Assembly: GCF_004353925.1 (NCBI RefSeq)
Contig: NZ_SMOK01000012.1
Location: forward strand, 1 to 64,000
Length of the DNA stretch: 64,000 bases
DNA from: Pseudomonas sp. H9
GTDB taxonomy: Bacteria; Pseudomonadota; Gammaproteobacteria; Pseudomonadales; Pseudomonadaceae
Direction: 5' to 3'
The notes beneath the pieces are model-generated. The model was not told the origin of the DNA and did not search any database. It saw only the letters and a list, made by a program, of their open reading frames with translations. A program made the translations under genes and the position numbers. Positions 9,202 to 17,525 of the stretch are shown piece after piece (position 1 is the first letter of the stretch; the number at the start of each line of letters is the position of its first letter).

Positions 9202-9417
9202 ATGGAACGTACCCTCAGTTCCGATCTGGTTTTTGAACGCTCCGAAAAACAATCCAAGGCCGCGCTGCCACTGCGCCTGCTGGCTAACCTGATGCTGTGG
9301 CAACGCCGCATCGCCAGCCGCCACCAGTTGGCCCGCCTGGATTCGCGTCTGCTGGCCGACGCAGGCATCAGCGAAGCACAACGCTACGAAGAGCTGAGCA
9401 AGCCGTTCTGGCGTTAA
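9202..9417 (+). CDS. small DUF1127 protein
   Basis: A 71-residue basic protein. Its C-terminal half (WQRRIASRHQLARLDSRLLADAGISEAQRYEELSKPFWR) matches the DUF1127 (YjiS-like) pattern of an arginine-rich helix followed by L-D-x-R-L-L-x-D-x-G-I. GGAAGGA precedes the ATG. Some DUF1127 proteins have been linked to RNA binding or phosphate and carbon metabolism, but the function of this one is unknown. It has its own terminator, and GGTACAGTT elements lie on both sides of it. Confidence 0.9.
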   Translation: MERTLSSDLVFERSEKQSKAALPLRLLANLMLWQRRIASRHQLARLDSRLLADAGISEAQRYEELSKPFWR

Positions 9418-9454
9418 GCAGGGCGCGCCGGCCAAGGCCGGCCCCCCGAATTCC

Positions 9455-9491
9455 ACAAAACCCGTCGCAGGTCGCTGCTGACGGGTTTTGT
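9455..9491 (+). terminator. rho-independent terminator after the DUF1127 gene
   Basis: ACAAAACCCGTC (9455-9466) pairs with GACGGGTTTTGT (9480-9491). The 3' arm supplies the T-run, so it could work in both directions. Confidence 0.75.
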
Positions 9492-9531
9492 CATTCTGGA
9501 GCCCCGGAATAGAGCGGTTGCCTACTTTACA

Positions 9532-9570
9532 GGTACAGTTCGTAAAGAGTTATTTTTCACAGGTACAGTT
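9532..9570 (+). promoter_or_regulatory. two direct GGTACAGTT repeats 30 bp apart
   Basis: ACAGGTACAGTT occurs twice, with cores at 9532-9540 and 9562-9570, a period of exactly 30 bp (about three helical turns). They lie about 140 bp upstream of the first DUF2388 gene. Two direct repeats spaced by whole helical turns are known at operators of MocR-type (GntR/aminotransferase fusion) regulators; applying that here is an inference. Confidence 0.5.
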
Positions 9571-9708
9571 GATAAATTTCGCTGTTACCTTGTCCAACTC
9601 GCAGTCGCTCAACGCGTGATACCCTTACAGCACCCAGCTCGGTAAAAGTAGCGCAACCAGCTGTGCGTGCGTCTGACACAAAGAGCCCGTCCAATCAGGA
9701 GATCGACC

Positions 9709-10026
9709 ATGTTCCGTACACGCTTGCTTGGCGCCGCACTGGTGCTCACTCTGGCTTCTACTGCCAACGCCACCAGCTTCGTCGTCACCACTGACACCAT
9801 CGTTCGCGGTGTTGCGGCGTCCACCGATGCAACCTCCGACGTTTCTTCTTCGTTCCGTGACGACAAGATCGTACGCGCTGCTCGCGATGACGCTGCCAGC
9901 TTCGTTGCCAGCCAGGGCGACATCCGCGGTGTGAAACTTGAAAGTGCTTTCTCCCACATTCGTCAACAGGCCCCGAACCTGCAAGCCAGCGATGCTCAGC
10001 TGGCCCAGGCTATCCTGGCCCTGTAA
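9709..10026 (+). CDS. secreted DUF2388 protein, copy 1
   Basis: A 105-residue protein with a signal peptide (MFRTRLLGAALVLTLASTANA, cleavage after about residue 21). The mature part shows the DUF2388 pattern: VTTDTIVRG, then RAARDDAASFVASQGDIRG, and ASDAQLAQAILAL at the C-terminus. Probably periplasmic. Function unknown. I chose the ATG at 9709, preceded by AGGAG, over an upstream in-frame ATG at 9667. It is the first of three paralogues in a row. Confidence 0.9.
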   Translation: MFRTRLLGAALVLTLASTANATSFVVTTDTIVRGVAASTDATSDVSSSFRDDKIVRAARDDAASFVASQGDIRGVKLESAFSHIRQQAPNLQASDAQLAQAILAL

Positions 10027-10147
10027 GTAACGTCTGAATCTGGCTTCAATCATGTAACAACATGCAAAGAAGCCGGATGCCCTGCGCTGGCCCTTGCCAG
10101 CGCATTGGGATAGCCTTGCCGTGTGATTCACCAGCCTAACGAGACCC

Positions 10148-10441
10148 ATGCGTTATCCGACATTGCTGTTGTTTGTAGTGTGCTGGAGCGGTTCCGCTCA
10201 AGCCCTGGACCTCACCACCGCCAACCTTGTCGTCAGTGGTTACGTCACCAGCAAGGTGACCTCAGCACCCTTCGATCGCAAACTGCTGCGGGATGCTCAG
10301 GACGATGCCGCCCTGTTTGTCGCCAGTGATGGCCAAATGCGCGGCGCCCGATTGCAAGCCGCCCTGCACCGGGTTCGTCAGGCCAACTACCAACTTCATG
10401 CCAGCGACCTTGAACTGGCGCAGGCAATTCTCGTCCAATGA
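10148..10441 (+). CDS. secreted DUF2388 protein, copy 2
   Basis: A 97-residue paralogue with a signal peptide ending near SAQA (residues 16-19). It keeps DAQDDAALFVASDGQMRG and ASDLELAQAILVQ but is more diverged than copies 1 and 3. It starts 121 bp after copy 1, so it may have its own promoter or simply a long spacer. Confidence 0.87.
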   Translation: MRYPTLLLFVVCWSGSAQALDLTTANLVVSGYVTSKVTSAPFDRKLLRDAQDDAALFVASDGQMRGARLQAALHRVRQANYQLHASDLELAQAILVQ

Positions 10442-10468
10442 TTACCCTTGTTCTTCCGGAGATGCTCC

Positions 10469-10789
10469 ATGCGTAACCCGCTGATTGCCGCCACCCTTGG
10501 CCTTATGTTGCTGGCCGATGTAGCCCAGGCACAAACCCTGGTGGCCACCAGCAATATCATCGTTCGTGCGTTCGGCCGCTCGATCGACTTCACGTCCGAC
10601 ACCACGACCTCCATCCGTGACTCCAAAGTCGTGCGTGAAGCCCGTGACGACGCCGCCAGCTACGTCGCCAGCAACGGTGAAATTCGTGGTTCGCAGCTCG
10701 AGTCCGCGTTCGACACCCTGCGCCAGCGCGTGCCTGAAGCACGCGAAGCCAGCGATCAGGTCCTGGCCGAAGCCATTCTTGCCCTGTGA
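10469..10789 (+). CDS. secreted DUF2388 protein, copy 3
   Basis: A 106-residue paralogue with signal peptide MRNPLIAATLGLMLLADVAQA. The mature part contains VATSNIIVRAFG, REARDDAASYVASNGEIRG and ASDQVLAEAILAL, closest to copy 1. The start at 10469 follows CCGGAG; an in-frame ATG at 10448 would add seven residues before the signal peptide. Its TGA overlaps the GTG start of the DUF4105 gene, implying coupled translation. Confidence 0.9.
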   Translation: MRNPLIAATLGLMLLADVAQAQTLVATSNIIVRAFGRSIDFTSDTTTSIRDSKVVREARDDAASYVASNGEIRGSQLESAFDTLRQRVPEAREASDQVLAEAILAL

Positions 10790-12744
10790 AATCCCTGCGC
10801 GCCTGGCTGCTCGGTAGCCTCCTGACGCTATTGGGCAGCCCTGTGTTGGCCGACCTGCAGCTGCAACTCCAGACTGATGGCCTTGAACCTGCACAGCAAC
10901 ATGCCACTCAGGCGCTTCTGGACGAAGCTATGCAGGCGTTGCCGCCCAGCTTCAAGGCCCGGCTTGACCGTAAAATCCGGGTGAGCTGGGGTACAAAGAT
11001 GCCGGATGATGCCTATGGCCAGGCATCGCTGGTATCTACCCTGGAACTGAATCGCCAGCTACTGCCTGCACTCACCGATGGCAGCGCAGCCACCAGCAAA
11101 ACCGGTCGCCCCCATGGCACAGTGCGCCAGGAGCTACTGGCCACCGTGCTGCACGAGTTGACCCATATCTATGATCGAGCGCGCCTCTGGCAAGGCACCG
11201 ATCGCCAGTTGATCAGCCGCTGCACCCGACAATTGAGCAGCCAAGGCAAGGTCGGGCTGCCCGAAGAATGTCGCGGGCAAACCGAACGACGCTTCACCCT
11301 CAGCGATGATCCGCGCCTGCTCGACCTTGCCGGTTGGCCGCAATATGTCGGCAGGCGAGGGGAGCGTGAACAGCACAACCGTCAGGTGGCCCGTAGCCCA
11401 GACACTTATGAGCTGAGCAGCCCCAAGGAATTCATTGCGGTCAATATGGAGTACTTCCTCCTGGACCCAAGCTTCGCCTGCCGTCGGCCCGCTTTGCACA
11501 GCTACCTGAAAGCACATTTCGACTGGGCGCCGGAGCATCCGGCCTGCCCACAGGCGTTGCCGTTCCTCAATGCCGGCAACGATTTTGCCAAGGCCCCCTT
11601 GGGTGAAATCGATCCGGAACGGGTCTACTCCGTCGACTACCTGCTGGCGGAAGCCAACCAGAATCTGGTCAGCCGCTGGGGGCACAGCATGTTGCGCCTG
11701 GTTATCTGCGCCCCCGGGCGACCTCGCGGCCCTGACTGCCGCCTCGACCTCGACCAGCACTTGGTGCTGTCGTATCGCGCCTTCGTCAACGATGTACAGC
11801 TATCGAGCTGGGGCGGGCTGACGGGCGCCTACCCGTCGCGCCTGTTTGTCCTGCCCTTGGCCCAGGTCATTGACGAGTACACCAAGACCGAACTGCGCAG
11901 CCTCGCCTCCATTCCACTCAAGCTCAATCGCAACGAACTGGAAAACCTGGTACGCCAGGCGGCCGAGATGCATTGGAGCTACGACGGTAATTACTATTTC
12001 CTGTCCAACAACTGTGCAGTCGAAACCCTGAAGCTGCTGCGTAGCGGCACCGCCAACCCGCGCCTGACAGACCTGGACAACATCATGCCCAACGGTCTGC
12101 TCGAAGTGTTGCAAGGGCGTGGCCTGGCCGATACCAGCGTGCTTGATGATCCGCGCGAAGCACTGCGCCTGGGGTACCGATTCGATTCTTACCGCGACCG
12201 CTACCAGGCCATGTTCCTGGTACTGAAAAAGCAGCTGCCGATTCCTCAAGACACCGTCGAAGCTTGGCTTGAACAATCTGCCAAGCAACGCCAGCAGTGG
12301 TTTGAGCGTGCCGATCTACGCACCAGCGCAGCCTTGCTCCTGCTGGAACAAGCCAGCTTGCGCCAGCAATTGCTGTTGGCCCAAGAGGAGGTCAAGCAGC
12401 GCTACCTCAGCGGGCGGGAAGCCAACGATGCCAGCGTCTCCAAGGCCAATGGCACCTTGCAGCAGATTCTCGCCAATAGCGGCTTCCTCAGCAGGCCAGC
12501 GGAGCTGCTGGGCAACCACGGCTACGGTTTGCCACAAGCCAGCGAACAGCAATTGCTGATCCGAGAGTCCACTCAACGCCAGCAACAGCTACAGTCGCTT
12601 ACTACCGATCTCGACAAGGAAGTTCGGGCACTGCTGGGCCCGACCCGGGCGGCGGAAATCAATGCCGTCGAGGCCAACATCAAGCAGGTCGGTGAACACT
12701 TGCGCGCCCTACACAAGGCAGCAGGCGGGCTGCAGTTACCTTGA
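10786..12744 (+). CDS. secreted DUF4105 protein with HExxH motif
   Basis: A 652-residue protein with a signal peptide (cleavage near LADLQ, residue 22). An N-terminal domain contains HELTH at residues 123-127, the metal-binding pattern of zincin peptidases. A DUF4105 domain starts near residue 285 (YSVDYLLAEANQNLVSRWGHSMLRL) and includes NNCAVETLKLL. A helical C-terminal region (about residues 480-650) is rich in Q and L. The GTG start overlaps the DUF2388 copy 3 stop, so it is the end of that operon. Probably periplasmic or outer-membrane associated. Peptidase activity is inferred from the motif only. Confidence 0.85.
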   Translation: MKSLRAWLLGSLLTLLGSPVLADLQLQLQTDGLEPAQQHATQALLDEAMQALPPSFKARLDRKIRVSWGTKMPDDAYGQASLVSTLELNRQLLPALTDGSAATSKTGRPHGTVRQELLATVLHELTHIYDRARLWQGTDRQLISRCTRQLSSQGKVGLPEECRGQTERRFTLSDDPRLLDLAGWPQYVGRRGEREQHNRQVARSPDTYELSSPKEFIAVNMEYFLLDPSFACRRPALHSYLKAHFDWAPEHPACPQALPFLNAGNDFAKAPLGEIDPERVYSVDYLLAEANQNLVSRWGHSMLRLVICAPGRPRGPDCRLDLDQHLVLSYRAFVNDVQLSSWGGLTGAYPSRLFVLPLAQVIDEYTKTELRSLASIPLKLNRNELENLVRQAAEMHWSYDGNYYFLSNNCAVETLKLLRSGTANPRLTDLDNIMPNGLLEVLQGRGLADTSVLDDPREALRLGYRFDSYRDRYQAMFLVLKKQLPIPQDTVEAWLEQSAKQRQQWFERADLRTSAALLLLEQASLRQQLLLAQEEVKQRYLSGREANDASVSKANGTLQQILANSGFLSRPAELLGNHGYGLPQASEQQLLIRESTQRQQQLQSLTTDLDKEVRALLGPTRAAEINAVEANIKQVGEHLRALHKAAGGLQLP

Positions 12745-12754
12745 GTCTGAATCG

Positions 12755-13156
12755 CTAGAGGGTCTCTTCGCCTTCACCCGGCAGGTGTTCGTCCAAGTGC
12801 AGCCACGGTAAACGGCTAGTGGTCCAGATATGCTTTTTCGGCTGGGCCACTTCAGGCTGATCAAGGGTGGTAATGGTGATGTCGATGGTTTCCGGGCTCA
12901 GGTCTGTGGTCAGGGCCAAGTGGCTGCCGCAGCGGCTACAGAAGTAGCGCACGCAACTGGGCGACGAGTCGTAGCACTGAGGCGTGCCGCTCAGCCACTG
13001 GAAATCACTGCAGGGCAGGGTGGCCCAGGTGACCAGCAAACCACCGCTGACACGCCGGCACACTGAACAATGACAGTGGGCAACGTCTGTCAGAGGCCCC
13101 TTGACCCGGTACCTCAAGGCGCCGCAATGGCAACCGCCCTCGTACATCTGTTGCAT
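12755..13156 (-). CDS. GFA-family (CENP-V/formaldehyde-activating-like) zinc protein
   Basis: A 133-residue protein with the zinc-binding cysteines of the GFA family: GGCHCGALRYRV near the N-terminus, HCHCSVCRR near residue 30 and FCSRCGSHL near residue 75. Family members include the glutathione-dependent formaldehyde-activating enzyme Gfa, but most bacterial copies have no proven reaction. The start at 13156 is chosen because AGGAGG lies 9 bp upstream; an in-frame ATG at 13198 has no such site. It converges with the DUF4105 gene, 10 bp apart. Confidence 0.85.
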   Translation of the reverse strand: MQQMYEGGCHCGALRYRVKGPLTDVAHCHCSVCRRVSGGLLVTWATLPCSDFQWLSGTPQCYDSSPSCVRYFCSRCGSHLALTTDLSPETIDITITTLDQPEVAQPKKHIWTTSRLPWLHLDEHLPGEGEETL

Positions 13157-13320
13157 CGCCTGTCCCTCCTGGCACTTCGCCAAACACTCACAATGCACCT
13201 CTCGTCGCCTGACGGCCAGCGAAAGCTGGCTGAAAGCTTGTCACCTTAGGATTGCCTCCACTACCGGCACAGACCGGTCAGCCGACGCACCTGCCTCCTT
13301 GCGCAGCACCCGGCCCAATG

Positions 13321-13331
13321 AACAACAACAA
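13321..13331 (+). promoter_or_regulatory. A-rich Hfq/Crc-type motif in the citrate transporter leader
   Basis: AACAACAACAA matches the AAnAAnAA pattern bound by Hfq with Crc in Pseudomonas catabolite repression. It lies in the 303-bp region between the GFA gene and the citrate transporter, 129 bases before its ATG. The rest of that region shows no gene. Confidence 0.35.
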
Positions 13332-13459
13332 TGGTGATTCTGATGTTCGCTTACAACCGCCTCCTCGCTGCACGCCCTCCGTTATTCCATGCGCCGCGCC
13401 CTGCGCGCTGATCCGCCCGACTCGTTCCCCATTCGACGCGATACGCCTGGAGTACTCCT

Positions 13460-14767
13460 ATGCTGACCTTCCTCGGCTTTGCCATGGTCATCACCTTCAT
13501 GTACCTGATCATGACCAAGCGCCTGTCGGCCTTGATCGCCCTGATTCTGGTACCGATTCTGTTCGCCCTGTTCGGCGGCTTTTCGGGCGATATCGGCCCA
13601 ATGATGCTGCAAGGCATCACCAAACTGGCCCCGACCGGGGTGATGTTGATGTTCGCCATCCTGTACTTCGGCCTGATGATTGACTCCGGTCTATTTGACC
13701 CGGCCGTGCGCAAGATCCTCAAGATGGTCAAAGGCGACCCGTTGAAAGTATCGGTGGGTACCGCCGTGCTGGCACTGGTTGTGTCGATGGACGGTGACGG
13801 CGCCACGACTTATATGATCTGCGTCGCAGCCATGCTCCCGCTGTACAGCCGCCTGGGCATGAGCCCACGCATCATGGCCGGCCTGATCATTCTGGCGGGC
13901 GGGGTCATGAACATGACGCCGTGGGGCGGCCCAACGGCCCGCGCGGCCAGCGCCCTGCATGTCGACCCGTCGGACGTCTTCGTTCCAATGATCCCGGCGA
14001 TGCTGGCTGGCGTGCTGGCAATTTTGGCCATCGCCTACATGTACGGTAAGCGTGAACGTGCTCGCCTAGGCGAATTGCACCTGCCGGGTGACGAGATCAA
14101 CCACAGCGAGATCAGCGTTTCGCAGTTCCCCGATGCGCGTCGCCCGAAAATGATCTGGTTCAACGGCGCCCTGACTGCAGCATTGATGGTTGCCCTGGTC
14201 GCAGGCCTGCTGCCACTGCCTGTACTGTTCATGGTCGCATTCAGTATCGCCATGATCGTCAACTACCCATGCCTGCAAATGCAGAAAGAGCGCGTTGCCG
14301 CCCACTCCGGCAACGTTCTAGCAGTAGTCGGGCTGATTTTCGCAGCGGGTATCTTCACCGGTATTCTCTCCGGTACCGGCATGGTCGAGGCCATGTCCAA
14401 GAGCCTGCTGGCGGTGATTCCTGAAGCCCTGGGCCCTTACCTGGCGGTGATCACTGCAATCGTCAGCATGCCGTTTACCTTCTTCATGTCCAACGATGCC
14501 TTCTACTACGGCGTGCTGCCCGTGCTGTCCGAAGCGGCCAGCCATTACGGTATTTCGCCAGTGGAAATGGCCCGGGCGTCGATCGTCGGCCAACCCGTCC
14601 ACTTGCTCAGCCCGCTGGTACCCTCTACCTATCTGCTGGTGGCCTTGGCCGGTATCGACTTCGGCGATCATCAACGCTTCACCCTGAAGTGGGCAGTACT
14701 GGTCTGCCTGTGCATAATGTTCGCCGCGCTGATGATGGGAATTTTCCCTCTGTTCAGCAGCGTATAA
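13460..14767 (+). CDS. CitMHS-family citrate transporter
   Basis: A 435-residue inner-membrane protein with about 11-12 hydrophobic segments, of the CitMHS (citrate-Mg2+:H+ / citrate-Ca2+:H+ symporter) family. Typical pieces are MLTFLGFAMVITFMYLIMTKRLSAL, SMDGDGATTYMI and MNMTPWGGPTARAA. TGGAGTACTCCT precedes the ATG. The cation partner cannot be told from sequence. It is the only citrate gene here. Confidence 0.9.
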   Translation: MLTFLGFAMVITFMYLIMTKRLSALIALILVPILFALFGGFSGDIGPMMLQGITKLAPTGVMLMFAILYFGLMIDSGLFDPAVRKILKMVKGDPLKVSVGTAVLALVVSMDGDGATTYMICVAAMLPLYSRLGMSPRIMAGLIILAGGVMNMTPWGGPTARAASALHVDPSDVFVPMIPAMLAGVLAILAIAYMYGKRERARLGELHLPGDEINHSEISVSQFPDARRPKMIWFNGALTAALMVALVAGLLPLPVLFMVAFSIAMIVNYPCLQMQKERVAAHSGNVLAVVGLIFAAGIFTGILSGTGMVEAMSKSLLAVIPEALGPYLAVITAIVSMPFTFFMSNDAFYYGVLPVLSEAASHYGISPVEMARASIVGQPVHLLSPLVPSTYLLVALAGIDFGDHQRFTLKWAVLVCLCIMFAALMMGIFPLFSSV

Positions 14768-14840
14768 GACTACGGTTTCATCTAACCGCAGAGACGCCCT
14801 TCGCCCGGGCGCTCTGCACTGATTGCGCGAAGGAATACAC

Positions 14841-15614
14841 ATGGAATGGCTGACCAGCCCAGAAATCTGGGTTGCCTTTTTTACCTTGACGGCTCTTGAG
14901 ATCGTTCTCGGCATCGACAACATCATCATGATCTCGATCCTGGTCAGCCGCATGCCCAAGCACATGCAGCAACGCACCCGGATTTTCGGCCTGGCCCTGG
15001 CCATGGTCACGCGTATTCTGCTGTTGCTATCGATCACGTGGGTCATGCGCCTGACGGCCGACCTGTTCGTGGTGTTCGACCAGGGCATTTCCGGACGTGA
15101 CCTGATCTTGTTCTTCGGTGGCCTGTTCCTGCTGTGGAAGAGTTCCCAGGAGATTTACCATGGCCTGGAAGGTGAAGATGAAACCCACGATGCGCCTAGC
15201 GGCGCAGGCGGCAAGTTCCTCTACACCATCATCCAGATTGCCATCATCGACATCGTGTTCTCGCTGGATTCGGTAATCACCGCAGTCGGTATGGTTTCCC
15301 ACGTCCCGGTAATGATCGCCGCGATCGTAGTTGCCGTACTGGTGATGATGCTCTGCGCCGGCACCATCAGTAACTTCATCGACAAGCACCCTTCGCTGAA
15401 GATGCTCGCCCTGTCGTTCCTGATCGTGGTGGGTACCGTGCTGATCGCCGAAGCGTTCGATGTGCATGTGCCAAAAGGCTACGTGTACTTCGCCATGGCA
15501 TTCTCCCTGGCAGTCGAGGCCATCAACATCAAGATGCGCACGGCCATGGCCCGGAAGAAAAACCAGGAACAAGGCGAACCGGTGAAACTTCGCAAGGATA
15601 TTCCGGGTCAGTAA
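14841..15614 (+). CDS. TerC-family integral membrane protein
   Basis: A 257-residue membrane protein of the TerC/YkoY family with about seven transmembrane segments. The paired acidic motifs LEIVLGIDNIIM (N-terminal) and IVFSLDSVITAVGM (central) define the family, which is now linked to metal (manganese, calcium) export. The start at 14841 has GAAGGA upstream. It is a single gene ended by a terminator. Confidence 0.88.
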   Translation: MEWLTSPEIWVAFFTLTALEIVLGIDNIIMISILVSRMPKHMQQRTRIFGLALAMVTRILLLLSITWVMRLTADLFVVFDQGISGRDLILFFGGLFLLWKSSQEIYHGLEGEDETHDAPSGAGGKFLYTIIQIAIIDIVFSLDSVITAVGMVSHVPVMIAAIVVAVLVMMLCAGTISNFIDKHPSLKMLALSFLIVVGTVLIAEAFDVHVPKGYVYFAMAFSLAVEAINIKMRTAMARKKNQEQGEPVKLRKDIPGQ

Positions 15615-15630
15615 TCTGGAGCGTCTAGAA

Positions 15631-15656
15631 AAAGGGCCTGAACGGGCCCTTTTTTC
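15631..15656 (+). terminator. rho-independent terminator after the TerC gene
   Basis: AAAGGGCC (15631-15638) / GGCCCTTT (15645-15652), followed by T to 15655. Confidence 0.85.
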
Positions 15657-15832
15657 GTTTGTTTTCATGACAGTATTGTTTCAACGCCTGCGTTAGCTAT
15701 GCGATGCTGGCGCCAAGCCTTTGGGCCAACTAAAGCTTAAGTGAGCACTGGTAAAAACCGCCTGCGATCAGGCCAGGCTCACGGCATCATCCATTTGCCC
15801 CGCTGGGGCGCGGTCAACAGGGGGCCTGTTCA

Positions 15833-17491
15833 ATGCTGACCCTGCTCAATCTGCTTTCCGCCGTGGCGCTGTTGATCTGGGGCACACACATTGTGCGTAC
15901 CGGTATCCTGCGGGTTTACGGCTCTAACCTGCGACGTGTGCTGAGCCAGAACATGGCCAAGCGCCCACTGGCTTTCATTGCCGGGATCCTAGTGACGGCC
16001 ATGGTCCAGAGCAGCAACGCCACGGCGATGCTGGTGACCTCGTTTGTCGGCCAGGGCCTGATGACCCTGACCCCGGCCCTGGCAATCATGCTTGGCGCCG
16101 ATGTTGGTACGGCGCTGATGGCGCGGGTGCTGACCTTCGACCTGTCCTGGTTGTCACCGCTGCTGATCTTCCTCGGGGTGATCTTTTTCCTTTCCCGCAA
16201 GCAGACCCGCGCCGGGCAACTGGGCCGCGTAGGCATCGGCCTTGGCCTGATCATCCTTGCCCTGCAACTGATCGTCGAAGCCGCCGCTCCGATTACTCAG
16301 GCGCAGGGTGTAAAAGTCCTGTTCGCCTCACTGACCGGAGATATCCTCCTCGACGCCCTGGTCGGTGCGCTGTTTGCGCTGGTTTCTTATTCCAGCCTGG
16401 CTGCCGTCCTGCTCACCGCGACCCTGGCTGGCGCCGACCTGATCAGTTTGCCGGTGGCCATCGGTCTGGTGATTGGCGCCAACATCGGCAGTGGCCTGTT
16501 GGCGTTTCTCAGCACCAGCATGCAGAACGCGGCCGGTCGCCAAGTGGCCTTGGGCAGCCTGTTGTACAAACTGATCGGCCTGGTGCTGATCATCCCGGTG
16601 CTCGATCCGCTGGTGCACTGGATGGACTCCTTAAGTTTCAGTGCCCAGGAACTGGTGATTGGCTTCCACCTGCTCTACAACAGCCTGCGCTGCCTGATTA
16701 TGCTGCCGACGGTCACGCCCATGGCACGCGTTTGCAGTTGGTTGCTGCCAGAACGGGAAGAGGTCAACGGTCGCGCCCGGCCACGCCATCTGGACCCCGC
16801 CGCTCTCAGTACTCCCAGCCTGGCGTTGGCCAACGCCGTACGCGAAACCCTGCGGGTGGGTGACTTGGTCGATAACATGCTCGATGCCATGCACAGTGTG
16901 CTGCTCGGCACCCAGACGGCAATGACCCAGCAAGTGCGCAGCCTGGGCGAAGATGTTGAAGCGCTGAACAACGCAATCAAACTGTACCTGGCGCAGATGC
17001 CCCGCGAAGACTTGAGCGCCCAGGACAGCAAGCGTTGGGCCGAGATCATTGAGCTAGCGATCAACCTCAAGCTGGCCAGTGACCTGATCGAACGTATGTT
17101 GCGCAAGGTACAGCAGCAAAAAACTTCCCAACGCCGGGAGTTCTCTGACGTCGGTCTGGAAGAGTTGACCGGGTTGCACAGCCAGTTACTCGCCAACCTG
17201 CGCCTTGGCCTGTCGGTGTTTCTCAGCGCTGACCCAGAGAGTGCCCGCCAACTACTGCGGGAGAAACGTCGTTTTCGCGCCCAGGAACGGCGCCTCGCCC
17301 ATGCCCATGTCAGCCGACTGCAACGTAAAGTGTTGCAAAGTATCGAGACCAGTGCCTTGCACCTGGAACTGATTGCCGATATGAAGCGTTTGAACTCCTT
17401 GTTTTGCAGCAGTGCCTATGTGGTATTGGGCGGATCCGATACCGGCGGCCTACTGCTCGACAGTGTGCCGGACGATGCCCATTCACCTTGA
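15833..17491 (+). CDS. Na/Pi cotransporter family protein with PhoU-like tail
   Basis: A 552-residue protein. Residues 1-300 form two inverted membrane repeats of the NptA/PNaS family: QSSNATAM in the first, but the second has SYSSLAAVLL where QSS is usual. GADVGTAL and GANIGSGL are the paired glycine motifs. Residues 330-530 are helical and PhoU-like. It probably imports phosphate or controls its uptake. AGGGGG lies upstream of the ATG. The gene ends 34 bp before the M16 peptidase, so the two may be cotranscribed. Confidence 0.85.
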   Translation: MLTLLNLLSAVALLIWGTHIVRTGILRVYGSNLRRVLSQNMAKRPLAFIAGILVTAMVQSSNATAMLVTSFVGQGLMTLTPALAIMLGADVGTALMARVLTFDLSWLSPLLIFLGVIFFLSRKQTRAGQLGRVGIGLGLIILALQLIVEAAAPITQAQGVKVLFASLTGDILLDALVGALFALVSYSSLAAVLLTATLAGADLISLPVAIGLVIGANIGSGLLAFLSTSMQNAAGRQVALGSLLYKLIGLVLIIPVLDPLVHWMDSLSFSAQELVIGFHLLYNSLRCLIMLPTVTPMARVCSWLLPEREEVNGRARPRHLDPAALSTPSLALANAVRETLRVGDLVDNMLDAMHSVLLGTQTAMTQQVRSLGEDVEALNNAIKLYLAQMPREDLSAQDSKRWAEIIELAINLKLASDLIERMLRKVQQQKTSQRREFSDVGLEELTGLHSQLLANLRLGLSVFLSADPESARQLLREKRRFRAQERRLAHAHVSRLQRKVLQSIETSALHLELIADMKRLNSLFCSSAYVVLGGSDTGGLLLDSVPDDAHSP

Positions 17492-17525
17492 GCGTTACCC
17501 CAGAACTCCCGCAAGGAAGCTCGCC

